A DNA stretch of 64,000 nucleotides from Gordionus sp. m RMFG-2023 (taxonomy: Eukaryota; Nematomorpha; Gordioida; Chordodea; Parachordodidae). This document shows, one piece after another, positions 12,601 to 24,600 of this stretch. Where the stretch lies: assembly GCF_954871325.1 (NCBI RefSeq), contig NC_088777.1, positions 19,879,366 through 19,943,365 on the forward strand, read 5' to 3'. How positions within the stretch are numbered: position 1 is the first letter of the stretch; every line of letters starts with the position of its first letter. The notes under the pieces were generated by a model that worked only from the letters and a program-made list of their open reading frames with translations, was not told the origin of the DNA and made no database searches. The translations under genes were made by a program, and so were the position numbers.

Positions 12601-15600
12601 TGTAAACTAAAACCACATTATAAAGATCGGACCTGAATCGTAATAAAAAATTTTTTTATTAGAAATTAAAAAAATTAAAGTTCTAGTGCACATAAATTTC
12701 CGATTTTTTTAAATACTAAGAAACCTGGTCCAGGGTTGAATAGTTTTGTGTTTAAATTTACAAGAATATATATATTTTAATAAAATGTTCTTCATAAAAT
12801 TCTAGCTATCGTCCCTATCCCGGATTATTTATTTATAATAAATAGTAATTCCAATCTTTTATATTTTAATTACTAAATTCTTTTATTTATTTGATAATTC
12901 ATATTTCATACAGATATATATTTATACCTAGACTGATGATGCATTCATAATAATGCATTTGAAAGCGTCGTTAAATGAAAATCAGCTAGACCGATCATTT
13001 TGATAACACATATAGTAATTATTCTCATAACTACTATTAAATTGATATCTTGCTTCCTTATTTTCTCGATGATCAGGCAATTCAAAGTTTACGTCAGACA
13101 TAGGAATAAATTGGCCGCTCGTTTAAAATTTCCAATAATGATATGGGTAACCAAAATGTCTTCCCCAGATGTTTTCATTGATGTATACTTTTAATGAATG
13201 CATCGTCAGTCAAGGTAGGGAAATTTTTAATATTATTTTTTTTAAATATTTTTTTTTCATGAGCTTCTTATCAATCACACGTGTTGTTATATTAGCATCA
13301 AAATGGAGAAAAATGAAGCATTTTTATTTTTTAAATTTTATTTTATTAATTAGGCACTATATTTAAAAATATTAATCTTCCTTTGAACAAATTTTTTCAT
13401 CTATTATATCTTTTTGTGTCCAGGATTTCTATCAGTGGCAGTCTTGTTTAAAAGGGTTGGGACAAAGTACTATTGGAAAAATTTATAAAATTTGTAAATA
13501 AGTTTTTTTAGGTATGCAACATTTAGAAAAATTTGCTACCATAACAGGCAATATTTTTGCAAAAAATAGAGGGCCTGGGCATGTGATCAAAATAGATGAA
13601 TCGTACATTTTTAAAAGGAAAAATAACACAGGGAGGATTTTAAAATCAAATGCCATTTGGGTTGTAGGTGGAATTAGAGAACTGCACGGGCTGTCCGTAG
13701 CCCGATCCGACTCGACCTGACATGACCCAAGTCACGGGCTCAGATCGGGTTCGGACATTAAAAAAATATTTTTCGGGCTCGGGTTGGATTGTAAGAGCTG
13801 TCTGACCCGGAACCCAACCCGACCAGAAAAAACATTTATATAAATATCCTAAATTATCATTATAATTTATAATGTCAATTATAAAACCATATCATATTTT
13901 ATTTATCACTTTTTATTCTTAAAATATCAATCAGAATAACATTTCATTTTCAATTACTATTTTATAATTTACATAACAACCATATACCAAACTATTTTAT
14001 GTGATTATATTTTAGTACATTTCATTGCATAGTTAACGATATTATTATATACTTTACTTTAGAGATCTGCAAAAGTAGGCCGGGCCGGGCCGGGCTCGGA
14101 CCTAATTCTTATAAAAAATGGGGTTCTGGCCGAGTCGGGCCTAATATTTTAAAATAAAATTTGGGTCGGGCCGGGTCGGGTCGTACCTTGGAAATTTTTT
14201 TAAATATATTTAAATTTATTAATTTAAAATTTAATTTTTTATGTAAAATAAAAATATTTGATTTTATTTATAGAACTAGACGGCATATAATATATGTTTT
14301 TTATTTTGAGTAATTATAAAATTTAATTTCTATATTTAAATAAATTCGAGCCGGGCCGGGCCGGTAAATTTTCTTAAATAAAATTTCAGGTTGTGGACGG
14401 GCTAGCAAAACTTTTTAGAAAAGTTTCGGGTTCAGGCCGGGCTGACAAAAAAAAATTTGGGCCGGGCTGAGCTTAAAATTTTAGGCCAGATGCAGATCAA
14501 TACTTTACATTCATCATATTCTATCAAGTTAAATAAAATATATCTTACTAATATATATTTAATTAAGTAGCCTCATATTTTCATATTAAACAATTATTTC
14601 AATGGATGCCAAATTAAAAAAAATTGGTAAAAAGATTAAGAGCAATGAATATGAAGTAAGGGAAAATGCCAATGGCAAATCTGCCGAAAACGTTTTCATT
14701 TATATATGATGAAAAGAAAACAAAGAAGAACTTAATTATGTAAGTTGCAATTTTTGCAAATATATGCTGATAATTTTATAACAACTTACAAAATGTATGA
14801 TATTATTAAATTATTTTAGGCATAAATCAACTAAAAAGGCATAAATGCGTATTTACAATAGATAGTACATGACTCAATTAACAATTGATAACCTTTTTGG
14901 TACTGATCCCAAAAAACTCAATAGTGCCAAATTAAAAAAAAGAGTGTACAAAGGTGCTCACCATGTTTTGTGGACGTGATTTGAGATCATTTGATACAAT
15001 TCATGGGGAAGGCTTTGTTGATTGTTGCCAATATTTTGCCAAAATTGGCTCAATATATGGAAATATTGATGTTAAAAGCATCATTCCAAATCCCACGACA
15101 ATTTCTACAAATTTAATAGATACTGCTGATGGTATACACAATAAATTATTTCCGAAATATAACGTATATATGAAAAAGGGTCGATGTGCTGATAACAAAT
15201 ATATGAAAATATGGTTAAAGTATTTTTAATTTTTAGATTCGATTATATTTTAACTTTTTTATAATATTTTTTACAAATTAAATAAAATGCAACTATATAT
15301 CTTGATTAGATTATGGCCGTCAAACAAACTTTTATTCAAGGTGGCGATGAATAAATACACGTAATTTTTTTTTGGTTATTATAATATTCAAACTCAATTT
15401 GTAAAATTTTATTCTGGCTCGGGTCGGGCTTGGGCAGGTTGGACCAAAATAAGTGTGCTCGGGCTCGGACAAAAAAAGTTTTTTAAATTCGGGTCGGTCT
15501 CGAGCTACAAAAAAATTCTTTTGCAGACCTCTAAGTGGGATATCAAGGAATGATGAAAAATTTTTATTGCTAAAACTGAAAAAAGAGATAAAAAGACCCT

Positions 15601-18600
15601 TCTGGGTATAATCAATAAGCACTTCCATACTGATTCAACTATTAAATATTGATAAATCATAAAATTTAATATTTTTTCAAGTTATAACAATTTAATCAAA
15701 ATGGATATGATCATTACTCGGCGAGAATCCCAGAACTGGAAGAAAATCTTCCTTTTATTTATATATATGTGAATATTCTTATTTTCGTAATATTAAAAAT
15801 CTGTCAAATTTAAGTAAATTAATTAAATTTTTATATGATATAAATTTATTCTATTTTTGTCTTCCCTTAAAATTATATATCTATATTATCATTGTTTATA
15901 TAGTTTATTCAAATAAATTGCTTAATTATCTAGTATTTAATTTAATAGTCCTAACTTAGTAGCATCCAATATAGCACACGCCCTTTTAAAATTTTTAAAT
16001 AATATACTCTATAAAAATAAATTTCCATCAATATACACCATTGCATTTTATTAAAAAATAATAATATTAAAAATTTCCCCTAGTTTCAGTGACTTACCAA
16101 AAAATAAAAATAAGTTATCTATTTGTTACCATATAACTTACCTTACCACACTTTCTAATGTTAATTGGTTAGATTTTGTTGAAAAATATTTTTCTTTATG
16201 ACATTTACGACGTTATGTCGGATTGACGTGTTTATATTTTGCCTGGAATTACCATTTTGAGTTCCCAGCTTTCAAAATTTGCTTTACAATTTTAATCAGT
16301 TAAATAAAATGATAAAAGCAGGTTATTTTTAAATGTGTTCAAACATAATAATGATAAATAATTTTCAATATTTAAATTTTAAGCAATTTACAATGCAACT
16401 AAAGAATTGTATTCTTTCAATATTGTATTTTAACTCAAAAAATATATATTAATAATAAAATCACTTATATTTTAAAAGGTCTAACGATAGGTCATCAAGT
16501 CTTTCTTCAAAATCATTTATTATGCAACATAATTGCGAATGTGTGCGTTACCTCGTGTGTTGCATCCATCCTAACCCACACAACCATTGCAGTTACAAGG
16601 TTACCAAAATTTAATGTACAAATAAACAAATTTATTATAGAGTATCGAATATTGCATTTTTGAAGATGATGTTATTCAAAGTAATTTAATAATAAGCTTT
16701 TACATTGACTGACTTAACAATAAGGCATAATATGTTTAGTTTATGTATATTAGAATTAGTCTATAAATTTAACAATAGCATAACTATAGTTTCATTAAAC
16801 AAATATTTTATTATAATAAAATGGTAACATAAAAACGTATTTTAAATATATTTAGAAAAATTAATAATTATTTAGTTTTTTTCTAAAAATTTTCATATAA
16901 ATTTGGATACCGGGTAAAAACAACCTGCTGAAAAAAAAATGCGGAAAAAACACATGATGGAAAAAAAACTGCGCAAATAAATCTTAAAAAAAAAAAAACT
17001 ATAAGGGAAAAAAACTGCGGAAAAAACTATTGAGGAAAAAAAACTTACGAAACTGCGGAAAAAAAAACCAATAAAAAATTAAATAATGGAAAAAATTATT
17101 TAAAAAGTGAGGAAACAAATATTTATTTCAATAAATTCGACTTTCAAAACGTCATTTTATGTCGTGGATAAAGTGTCATTTTTAGCATTTTATGGTCTGG
17201 CCCAGATATTTTTTCATTAATTTATTCTAAATTATTTTGGCTGTATTTTTTAAATTGTTTCAAGGACGATTATAAATTTGATCAATATATGAATGTTAAA
17301 TATTTAAAAAATTAATATAATTTAAAATAAAATTAATATAATTTAAAATAAAATATTTTTAAAAAATCGGCCAACCCTGGGGTTTCTATGCAATTTTTTG
17401 CAAGCATTTACACTAACTTACAAAATTTTTGGCCTTAGCAGATAAACAAATTTGAGGAAACAAATATTAATTTCAATAAAAACTATCCTTTGATAATCGG
17501 ACTAAATGTCGGGTGATAAAGTGACGCGTTCGAAAAGGTCGCCAGTTGCCTGCCACAAAAATAAAAATTTCTAAGCGTAATTATTTTTTTAAGTAACCGG
17601 ATTAAGGCTCGAAAACATATTTCCAATTTTCTTTTAAAAAGCCCTATTATTTAAAAAGACAAAATTTAAAAATCTGGTAGTAAAATGTTCAAATTTTAAA
17701 AAATCTATTAAAATTAAAAACACTTGTTTAAAAACTGAATTATATAAATACTTTAAAAGATTGCAATTGTTAAAATAAATGGTATTGAAAGCATTTTTTT
17801 AAGAAGTTTTTAAACAAAACATTGATTTTTAATTCTCTAAAAAAACAATTAAAATTTTATTTGAAACGTCAAGGTTATAAAAATATATAAAGCAATATTA
17901 TTATCGTTGACAAATTGGCATATTAATATTTATAAATTATGATGTATGCCAAAATATGACCTTTTCTGTTTATCCTGGGCATAAATGTCCTAGGCAGAAA
18001 GACCCGGATATGGTTAAAAAGGGGTTATTTTCCGAGGTATTTTAGTCCAGGACATTTATGTCCGGGATTCTATCACCGGAGATCCAATTTTTTTTCATTC
18101 TACTTTTAAAAGAAAGTGATTTTCTTTTTAAATATTTTTTTTGTATTTAGTAAGATATGATATTTTATTTAAAAAAAACTTCTGTAACAAGTTTTATAAA
18201 AAATATTTTAATAAAAATCATCACAGGGTCCCGGAGCCATAGCATTTTTGCTTTTCCATTCTAGTTCACCTAAAAAATATGTTCCGTTCAAGCTTAATGG
18301 GTTCCTGGGACAATATCCAAATTTTATTCATTAATCTTTTTAATATAAATTAAGTTTATTATCTCAATGTTAAATTGAAAGTGTATCGAAAAACACCTCA
18401 ACTTGGTGACAGTGATGTAGCCATAAAGCCATATTTTTGTAGCGAGTTATAAAAAAAATTGGTTTGGAGCCCCCCCCCCAACTTTTTTTTAACCTTCTGC
18501 CGGGTCCCGCCTCCAGCAAATTCTAATTAAGGATTTTTGTTTTTAATATTTCTATTAATATTTTAGCTACTTTTTTAGATTATGTGCTATATTATGTATC

Positions 18601-21600
18601 ATATGCTCTGAAATTGGTCGAAAGATTGGAAACACTAATTTTAAAACTCTGCAAAAATGCTTTGTATATGCCCATTATACACCCCAAATGCCGTATTTAA
18701 GTGTTTTTATTCTTTAGTAAATGAAAAACGAACAATTGGTTAATTGATAATGGCTTGTATATTCCAGGGATCCAAACCAACCTTCACCGACTTGTAAACC
18801 CGGTACTAACCATTATTATTTCCAAATCTGAACAGTTATAAAATTTGTCACCTGAATCTGAATAGAACCTTCAAAAAGGTCTGTGAACCGATTTGAAACT
18901 TTTGATATTATAACTCTTTAGATGGGGGGTGTTTCTTTTTTCTTATAAATATAATTTGATAGAATCTCGAAAATATTTTAATTATATAGGGGTTCAATAT
19001 CATTTTTTAGAGTATAGTGATAAAATTTTTAATTTCTAATAGGCTTGTGTGTGAAAAAATTTGTAGTTTATATAAGTTCAAACTGAACTTATTATTTTTT
19101 ACGAATGGAACCTGAAGCATGCAATTTTAATCTCAACCTAAACCGAACCGATATTTGTTACGGTTGTATATTCTATTGAAAATATTCGTTGCAAATTATT
19201 TATTATTTTTATTATTTTCTTTATATTTAATGGCTATAAAGATTGGTCTAATCTAATTACAGATTGGTCTAATCTTCCTAAAGTTTTGGATTCAATCATA
19301 AGCAGTGAAATGAAATTCACCTTTGATCAAAATCGGGGATTGTACTTAATGTTCATTTTAAATTACATAAAATAATTAAGCCTTTAAATCAAGAATACAT
19401 AAATAATATCATACAAAATTTTTATGATTTTGAATAATAGCAATTAAGCTTAACCATTAGGCAACTGAAATTTTAATAAGTTACTAAATAAGTCTAACCT
19501 AATAATGATAATCATGTTTAAAAGAATTCAAAAAAGTTAAATAATTTTAACTAGATAGTATTCTAGGAAATCCAAAATAAAATAAATCTAATTGGAAATT
19601 CAATCAAACCGAAATTATTTGACGATACAAGGACGCTTGTTAACTGCCGAAAACCCGAACAAAGAAAATTAAAAATTGTTAACATATACAAAGAAAATGG
19701 AATCAACATAGGAGGTAAAGAACGAGAACTTCAAATATTGATCGTGATATCAAACAACAGGGTCTATTATATACATTGCTATAACCATATACTCAAAATA
19801 TGATTGTTAACTATTAAAAATACCAATATAAAAAATGCGTTAATTAATATAGATATAGATATCATAAATTATTAAATTCAACATCATAAATAAGTTATCT
19901 CCAAATATAATATTATCGAATAATAGAAATATTTTAAGTTGATAATATATTTCCCACAAAAAAATGTTCACAATTTAAAAAAAAACAATAAGTCGCATGT
20001 TAAAAAAGTAATAATATTAAAAAAACAATAAGTCGCATGTTAAAAAAGTAATAATATTAAAAAATATATAGGCAAAGACCGCCATAAAATATATATATAA
20101 AAAAATACTTATCAAGTATATTTTTACCGGCAAATGTTCATATATGTCAATCTCAACAATAATATTTAGTTCCACAAAATTGATTTCGATGAATAGTGAA
20201 ACATGAGTCATATTTTCTGTCTCAGTTTTACGTTACATTTGAAAGTAATGACAAAATAAGTCACACAACATTTTGAAAAATATACACTTATAAATTTGTA
20301 CTTTTATTAGAAAGTTCGGTCCCTAGACTTGTCCCGGTTCCGATGTGTTCTGGTTCTAGTTCTAGGCTTAATCTCTAGTCATTTTAATTAAAATGGTGTA
20401 TATTTAATATTTTGGAAAAATAAAAAAGGTATCTTTCTATTCGGTATCATGCGACCTTTATTGATACTGCAACATGGAAATCTACTAGTATTGCTTGCGT
20501 TCTTATATGGATCATATCCTTTTTGCTTCAATTACCACCAGATGTATGATGAGAGTTTCAGAATTGATTATATTTATAAGAGTTGGAATTCTTTAAAATT
20601 GTGTTTAGAATCTTTTCTTTTTCTTTTAGGAAAATATGAATTGTAACATTAATTAATGTAGAAGGTTATGTTGGGCCTAATAAAGCGAAGCTGTCGGCTT
20701 TTTATTATTACATGGAAATAAGAAAGGGTTGGCTAATGATTACCTAAAACTTAAATATTAACATTTAAATCTTAAATTATATTTTTATATTTTATTGCCA
20801 TAACTGTTAAAGAATATTCACACTTTATAATAATTTTTAAAACATATATTTTTATGTTCAAAAGAATAAAAGGCCATGTTATTAATATTCATTTATGTGT
20901 ATATATTAATAGATTGGGAATTCGTGCATTAATACATTTAAAAGTGTACATACATAGGAGTCCGCTATGGCGCCATTTTATTTTTTGCAGGTCGTTTAAA
21001 TGACATTAAAAAACCGATAAGACAATTAGTCGTCGTGCAAATCATAAAATGGAGCTGCAGTTTAACCCTATATATGTGCACTTTAATTAATGAATTATCA
21101 AACTAGATTATGTGTACATCATTGGTCATATTAGATAGTCCATTTAAAATTAAATAACATTGATAACAAAAAATGTTAAAAGAACTGAGAATCTTGGAGG
21201 GAAAATAATTTATTACTGTTAATTTTAAGCTTAAATATTATATATATTAAACATATCACCATAAAATTAAAAGGTGGGTTGGGGTAGGAACGTTTTTGAT
21301 CTCAAAGCCATGATCTGTATATGGGACAGGACATATTCCATAGGTTACACGCTTTATTTTGCCATAGTTTTTGTCTTCGTCCCAGTGACCACTATATTTT
21401 ATTGTTATGTCATGCTTTTCTTGCATATCCGAAAAATTCGACAAGACATGGACGTCCATCAAAATGAACGCCTTGAAAAACAAAATGATGAAAAAAAAAA
21501 TGACGATAAAAAAAGAAATTATAATGTATTTGCGCATAAAAAGACTAGCGATATGAGTTCAAAATCGAAAAATGATTTTTTTAAAGCTCACACGTCTATG

Positions 21601-24600
21601 AGTAAGAGAAGATGGAAACAAGAACTTAAACTAGCTAAAACACTCTTCGCCCATTTTGCCATAGTGTTTATACTATGGGGGCAATATGCTTTCATAGTTA
21701 TATGCGATTACCGCAACAAACTTCCTGCTGCTGTACATGCCAGCTCCATTCAAGTGGCGCATGCTATCGCTGTTGTCAACGTGTTCGTTTACATTTCCAA
21801 CAGTTCTTTCCGAGCCGGTTTATATTTTAATGATGTTTTATTTTTGTATCAGGATTAAAATAAATTCACACAGAACGATATAATTAAGTTTTAGGCTATG
21901 ATGTTTCCTAAAAAGTGAAAGATAAAAATGCAAGAAATTGTTTATATCATATTACAATAAAATTTCTCTAATTTAAAAATTATAAATATTTTGAGTTTGA
22001 CAGCGATTACATAAGAGGTGGAGCATTTACTTCCAATTTATTTGAAGAGAATAAGGAGTAAGCGTCTAAGAATGAAGGTTAAGGGATATGCATCCATAAA
22101 GGAGTAGGCTAGGAGGTAGGGTAAGTAAAAATAACACTATTTGTACAAAGATAAAAATAACTGGTAAGAGGTAGTGTTGTTAAATGTCCCGAATTTTAGT
22201 CAAAATAATATTATATAAGCCTGGGGATTTTGTTCATAGGTATCAGAAAGGTATGCATTTCTATTCGCCAAATCTCAAGGCTTATATATTATATTTATTC
22301 TTAATCTGGCCGTTTAACATAGTAAGAAGTTTCTAATTTATTAATAAATATTTATCTTGATTTTAATTGTCAATTGAACTTTTATTCATTTATTTACAGA
22401 TGAAACTTGAGTACATTGTATTTATACAGTCTCATGACTAATTTTTAGATTGAGGTTGTAATAATAGTTGATTATCAACAACTAATGTTTATTTGTTATA
22501 TCTAGCCTTAATTATGAGGTATAGACGTCAGGTGGGGGGGGGGGGGGGTGTTCACCCCCTTCGAAAATTTTCCTGTTTTCGTAAATAACATTTAAAGCTT
22601 TTAAAAATTTTCCCCTATATCCCAATCCCCCCACCCACCCCATCTTAGACACATCTCCTACAAAAATGTATACAATATAACACTATAAATAAAATTTGAA
22701 AGGAAAATAAGTAAAAGTTAATAATTTTTTAAAATAACGATTATAATTGAAAGTATTTAGAAAGATTTTTTTTATAAAAAAAGTGAAAAACCATTATTTT
22801 TACTAAATTAAAAATAGTGGCATACAATAAGTGGACCTAAAGACCTTCAATAAATGTCATGGGAAAACCCCCCTATTGGGTGGGGGGGGGGGTTGTTTTC
22901 AAAAAATTTTCTCTCATGTGGGAGCTGGAGTTTGGAAGTTTGTTTTAGAAGCGATATTGATGATTTATAAAAAAATGTACGTTGAGCATTTATAGGTAAA
23001 AAAAAAAAATTTTTCCTCTTTCACAGTTTCCGTCTTATTCTAACTTTCTTCATAGATTTGACTTTATCTTGTGCTGGCTATGGTGCAGATAAAAAATTAA
23101 AAGAGCAATTTACTCCAAATATAAACTTGAGATTTTTAAAATTTTAAGTATAATATAAATTCAATATTATATAATTATATTATATTTATAAATTTACTTT
23201 ATAAACTTTAATCAAATCAAATGGGAATATATTTCTGATATTTTACAACTTTAAACTTTATCAAACACCCAAGGTATGATAGCTTTCCTCACTAGAAAGC
23301 CCATAAACCTCATACTAGCTGGAATGGGAACAACACAAGAGGTTACACAAACTAAAATATCAAGATATGAAGTGGGCACTAAAACAAAAAATTTTAGCAA
23401 CACTGTCGCCCCAAGTATTTATCTTTTTTGTTTTTATATTTATATGATAAAAATTGATATAAAATTGGACAGAATTTTGTAAACGAAAAATCTCAATAAA
23501 TACTCAAACGGTAGATATCTGCAATATTTATGTTTACATTCAAGAATTTAAAATTACAAAATATTTGAATTTTTCAAGTGATAATAACAGCATTGGAGAT
23601 AGTTACGGATACAATAGAAATGATATATATATTAAAATATATTTATTAAGATTGCAAAAAATATATTTTATTTTTGAGTAAACAATTGTTTTACATATTA
23701 AAATCCTATAATTAAAAACTCATTGTTATATAAATTAATAATACTTAAATACCAGCATACATAAACACCCAAACGGTGTACCCCGGTCATATACCCCCTG
23801 TTGAAATAAAAATTTCGACTATAATTTTATCGCTTAAATCCTGATATCGTATCTTTTCCAGTTATGTGTCTTCATGCAGCTAAAAATATCTAATAATAAA
23901 CAAATAATATTTTAAAACGACATCAAATAACTAATTATATAGAATTGTTAAGATGGGCAGGGAGTAAGTAAGACAGTTAAAAAAAGTTATAAGAATTATT
24001 TATTTTTATTTTAATAATAAAAAATTACAACTGTATCTAACAAATTTCACATATATATGTTATAAAATTCAATTTAACAATTTATTATCGATTAATATAA
24101 AATAATCATTTATAAAAGTTATCGATTTAAGTTAATCAACCAATATAAGAAACTATTAAGTTAATATAATGTAAAATAAAAGAAATAATAAAATTAGTGT
24201 GTAAGGTAAATATTAAGTTAATAGATATTATAATGATAAAATAAATAATAAAAAAAACAGTAGGTAAATGGAATATATTAACAAGAATAAGCTAATATTT
24301 GGTTTGATGATATAAGATAAAACAAAAATAACGAAGACTCTTGGCTAAACAATTTAAATTATATATGATATACTATTAAGCACATAACACTGTCTTTTCC
24401 AGCAATAAGCTAAGCTTTATTGATAGCCTCAAAAAATATAAATCTCCTAGAAAATTTTTTATGGGTACCCTTGCCAGCAAAGATTTTATTTGAAAATCCC
24501 TAAAGATTATGGAATAGGGTTTAGATCTTTATCTGATACATTATTTATGTATAATGCATATGATTAATATTAAAATTCTAGACAAAAAAATGCTAAAAAA

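Larger units (their letters stand above)
13675..15533 (+). mobile_element. hobo-like hAT element inserted in the Merlin gene
   Basis: The ends are inverted: TAGAGAACTGCA on the left, TAGAGGTCTGCA read inward from the right. Flanking 8-mers GGTGGAAT and AGTGGGAT match at 6 of 8 positions, an aged hAT target duplication. GC-rich motifs (CGGGCTCGGGT types) lie under both ends and stand out in this AT-rich DNA. The interior carries part of a hobo/Hermes-type transposase and a smaller nested relative. The Merlin frame continues on the far side. Confidence 0.82.

Noticed and set aside
20449-20646. 65-codon frame MRPLLILQHGN
   Set aside because: A different frame of the same DNA encodes the TM4 exon with matching splice sites.
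21818-21858. End of the open frame GLYFNDVLFLYQD as the true receptor C-terminus
   Set aside because: The donor at 21818 joins in phase to a tail exon at 24897; still possible as an unspliced isoform, but less likely.
23276-23482. 68-codon frame in GPCR intron 4
   Set aside because: No recognised motif, no splice context that fits the receptor, and the second half is AT-driven.
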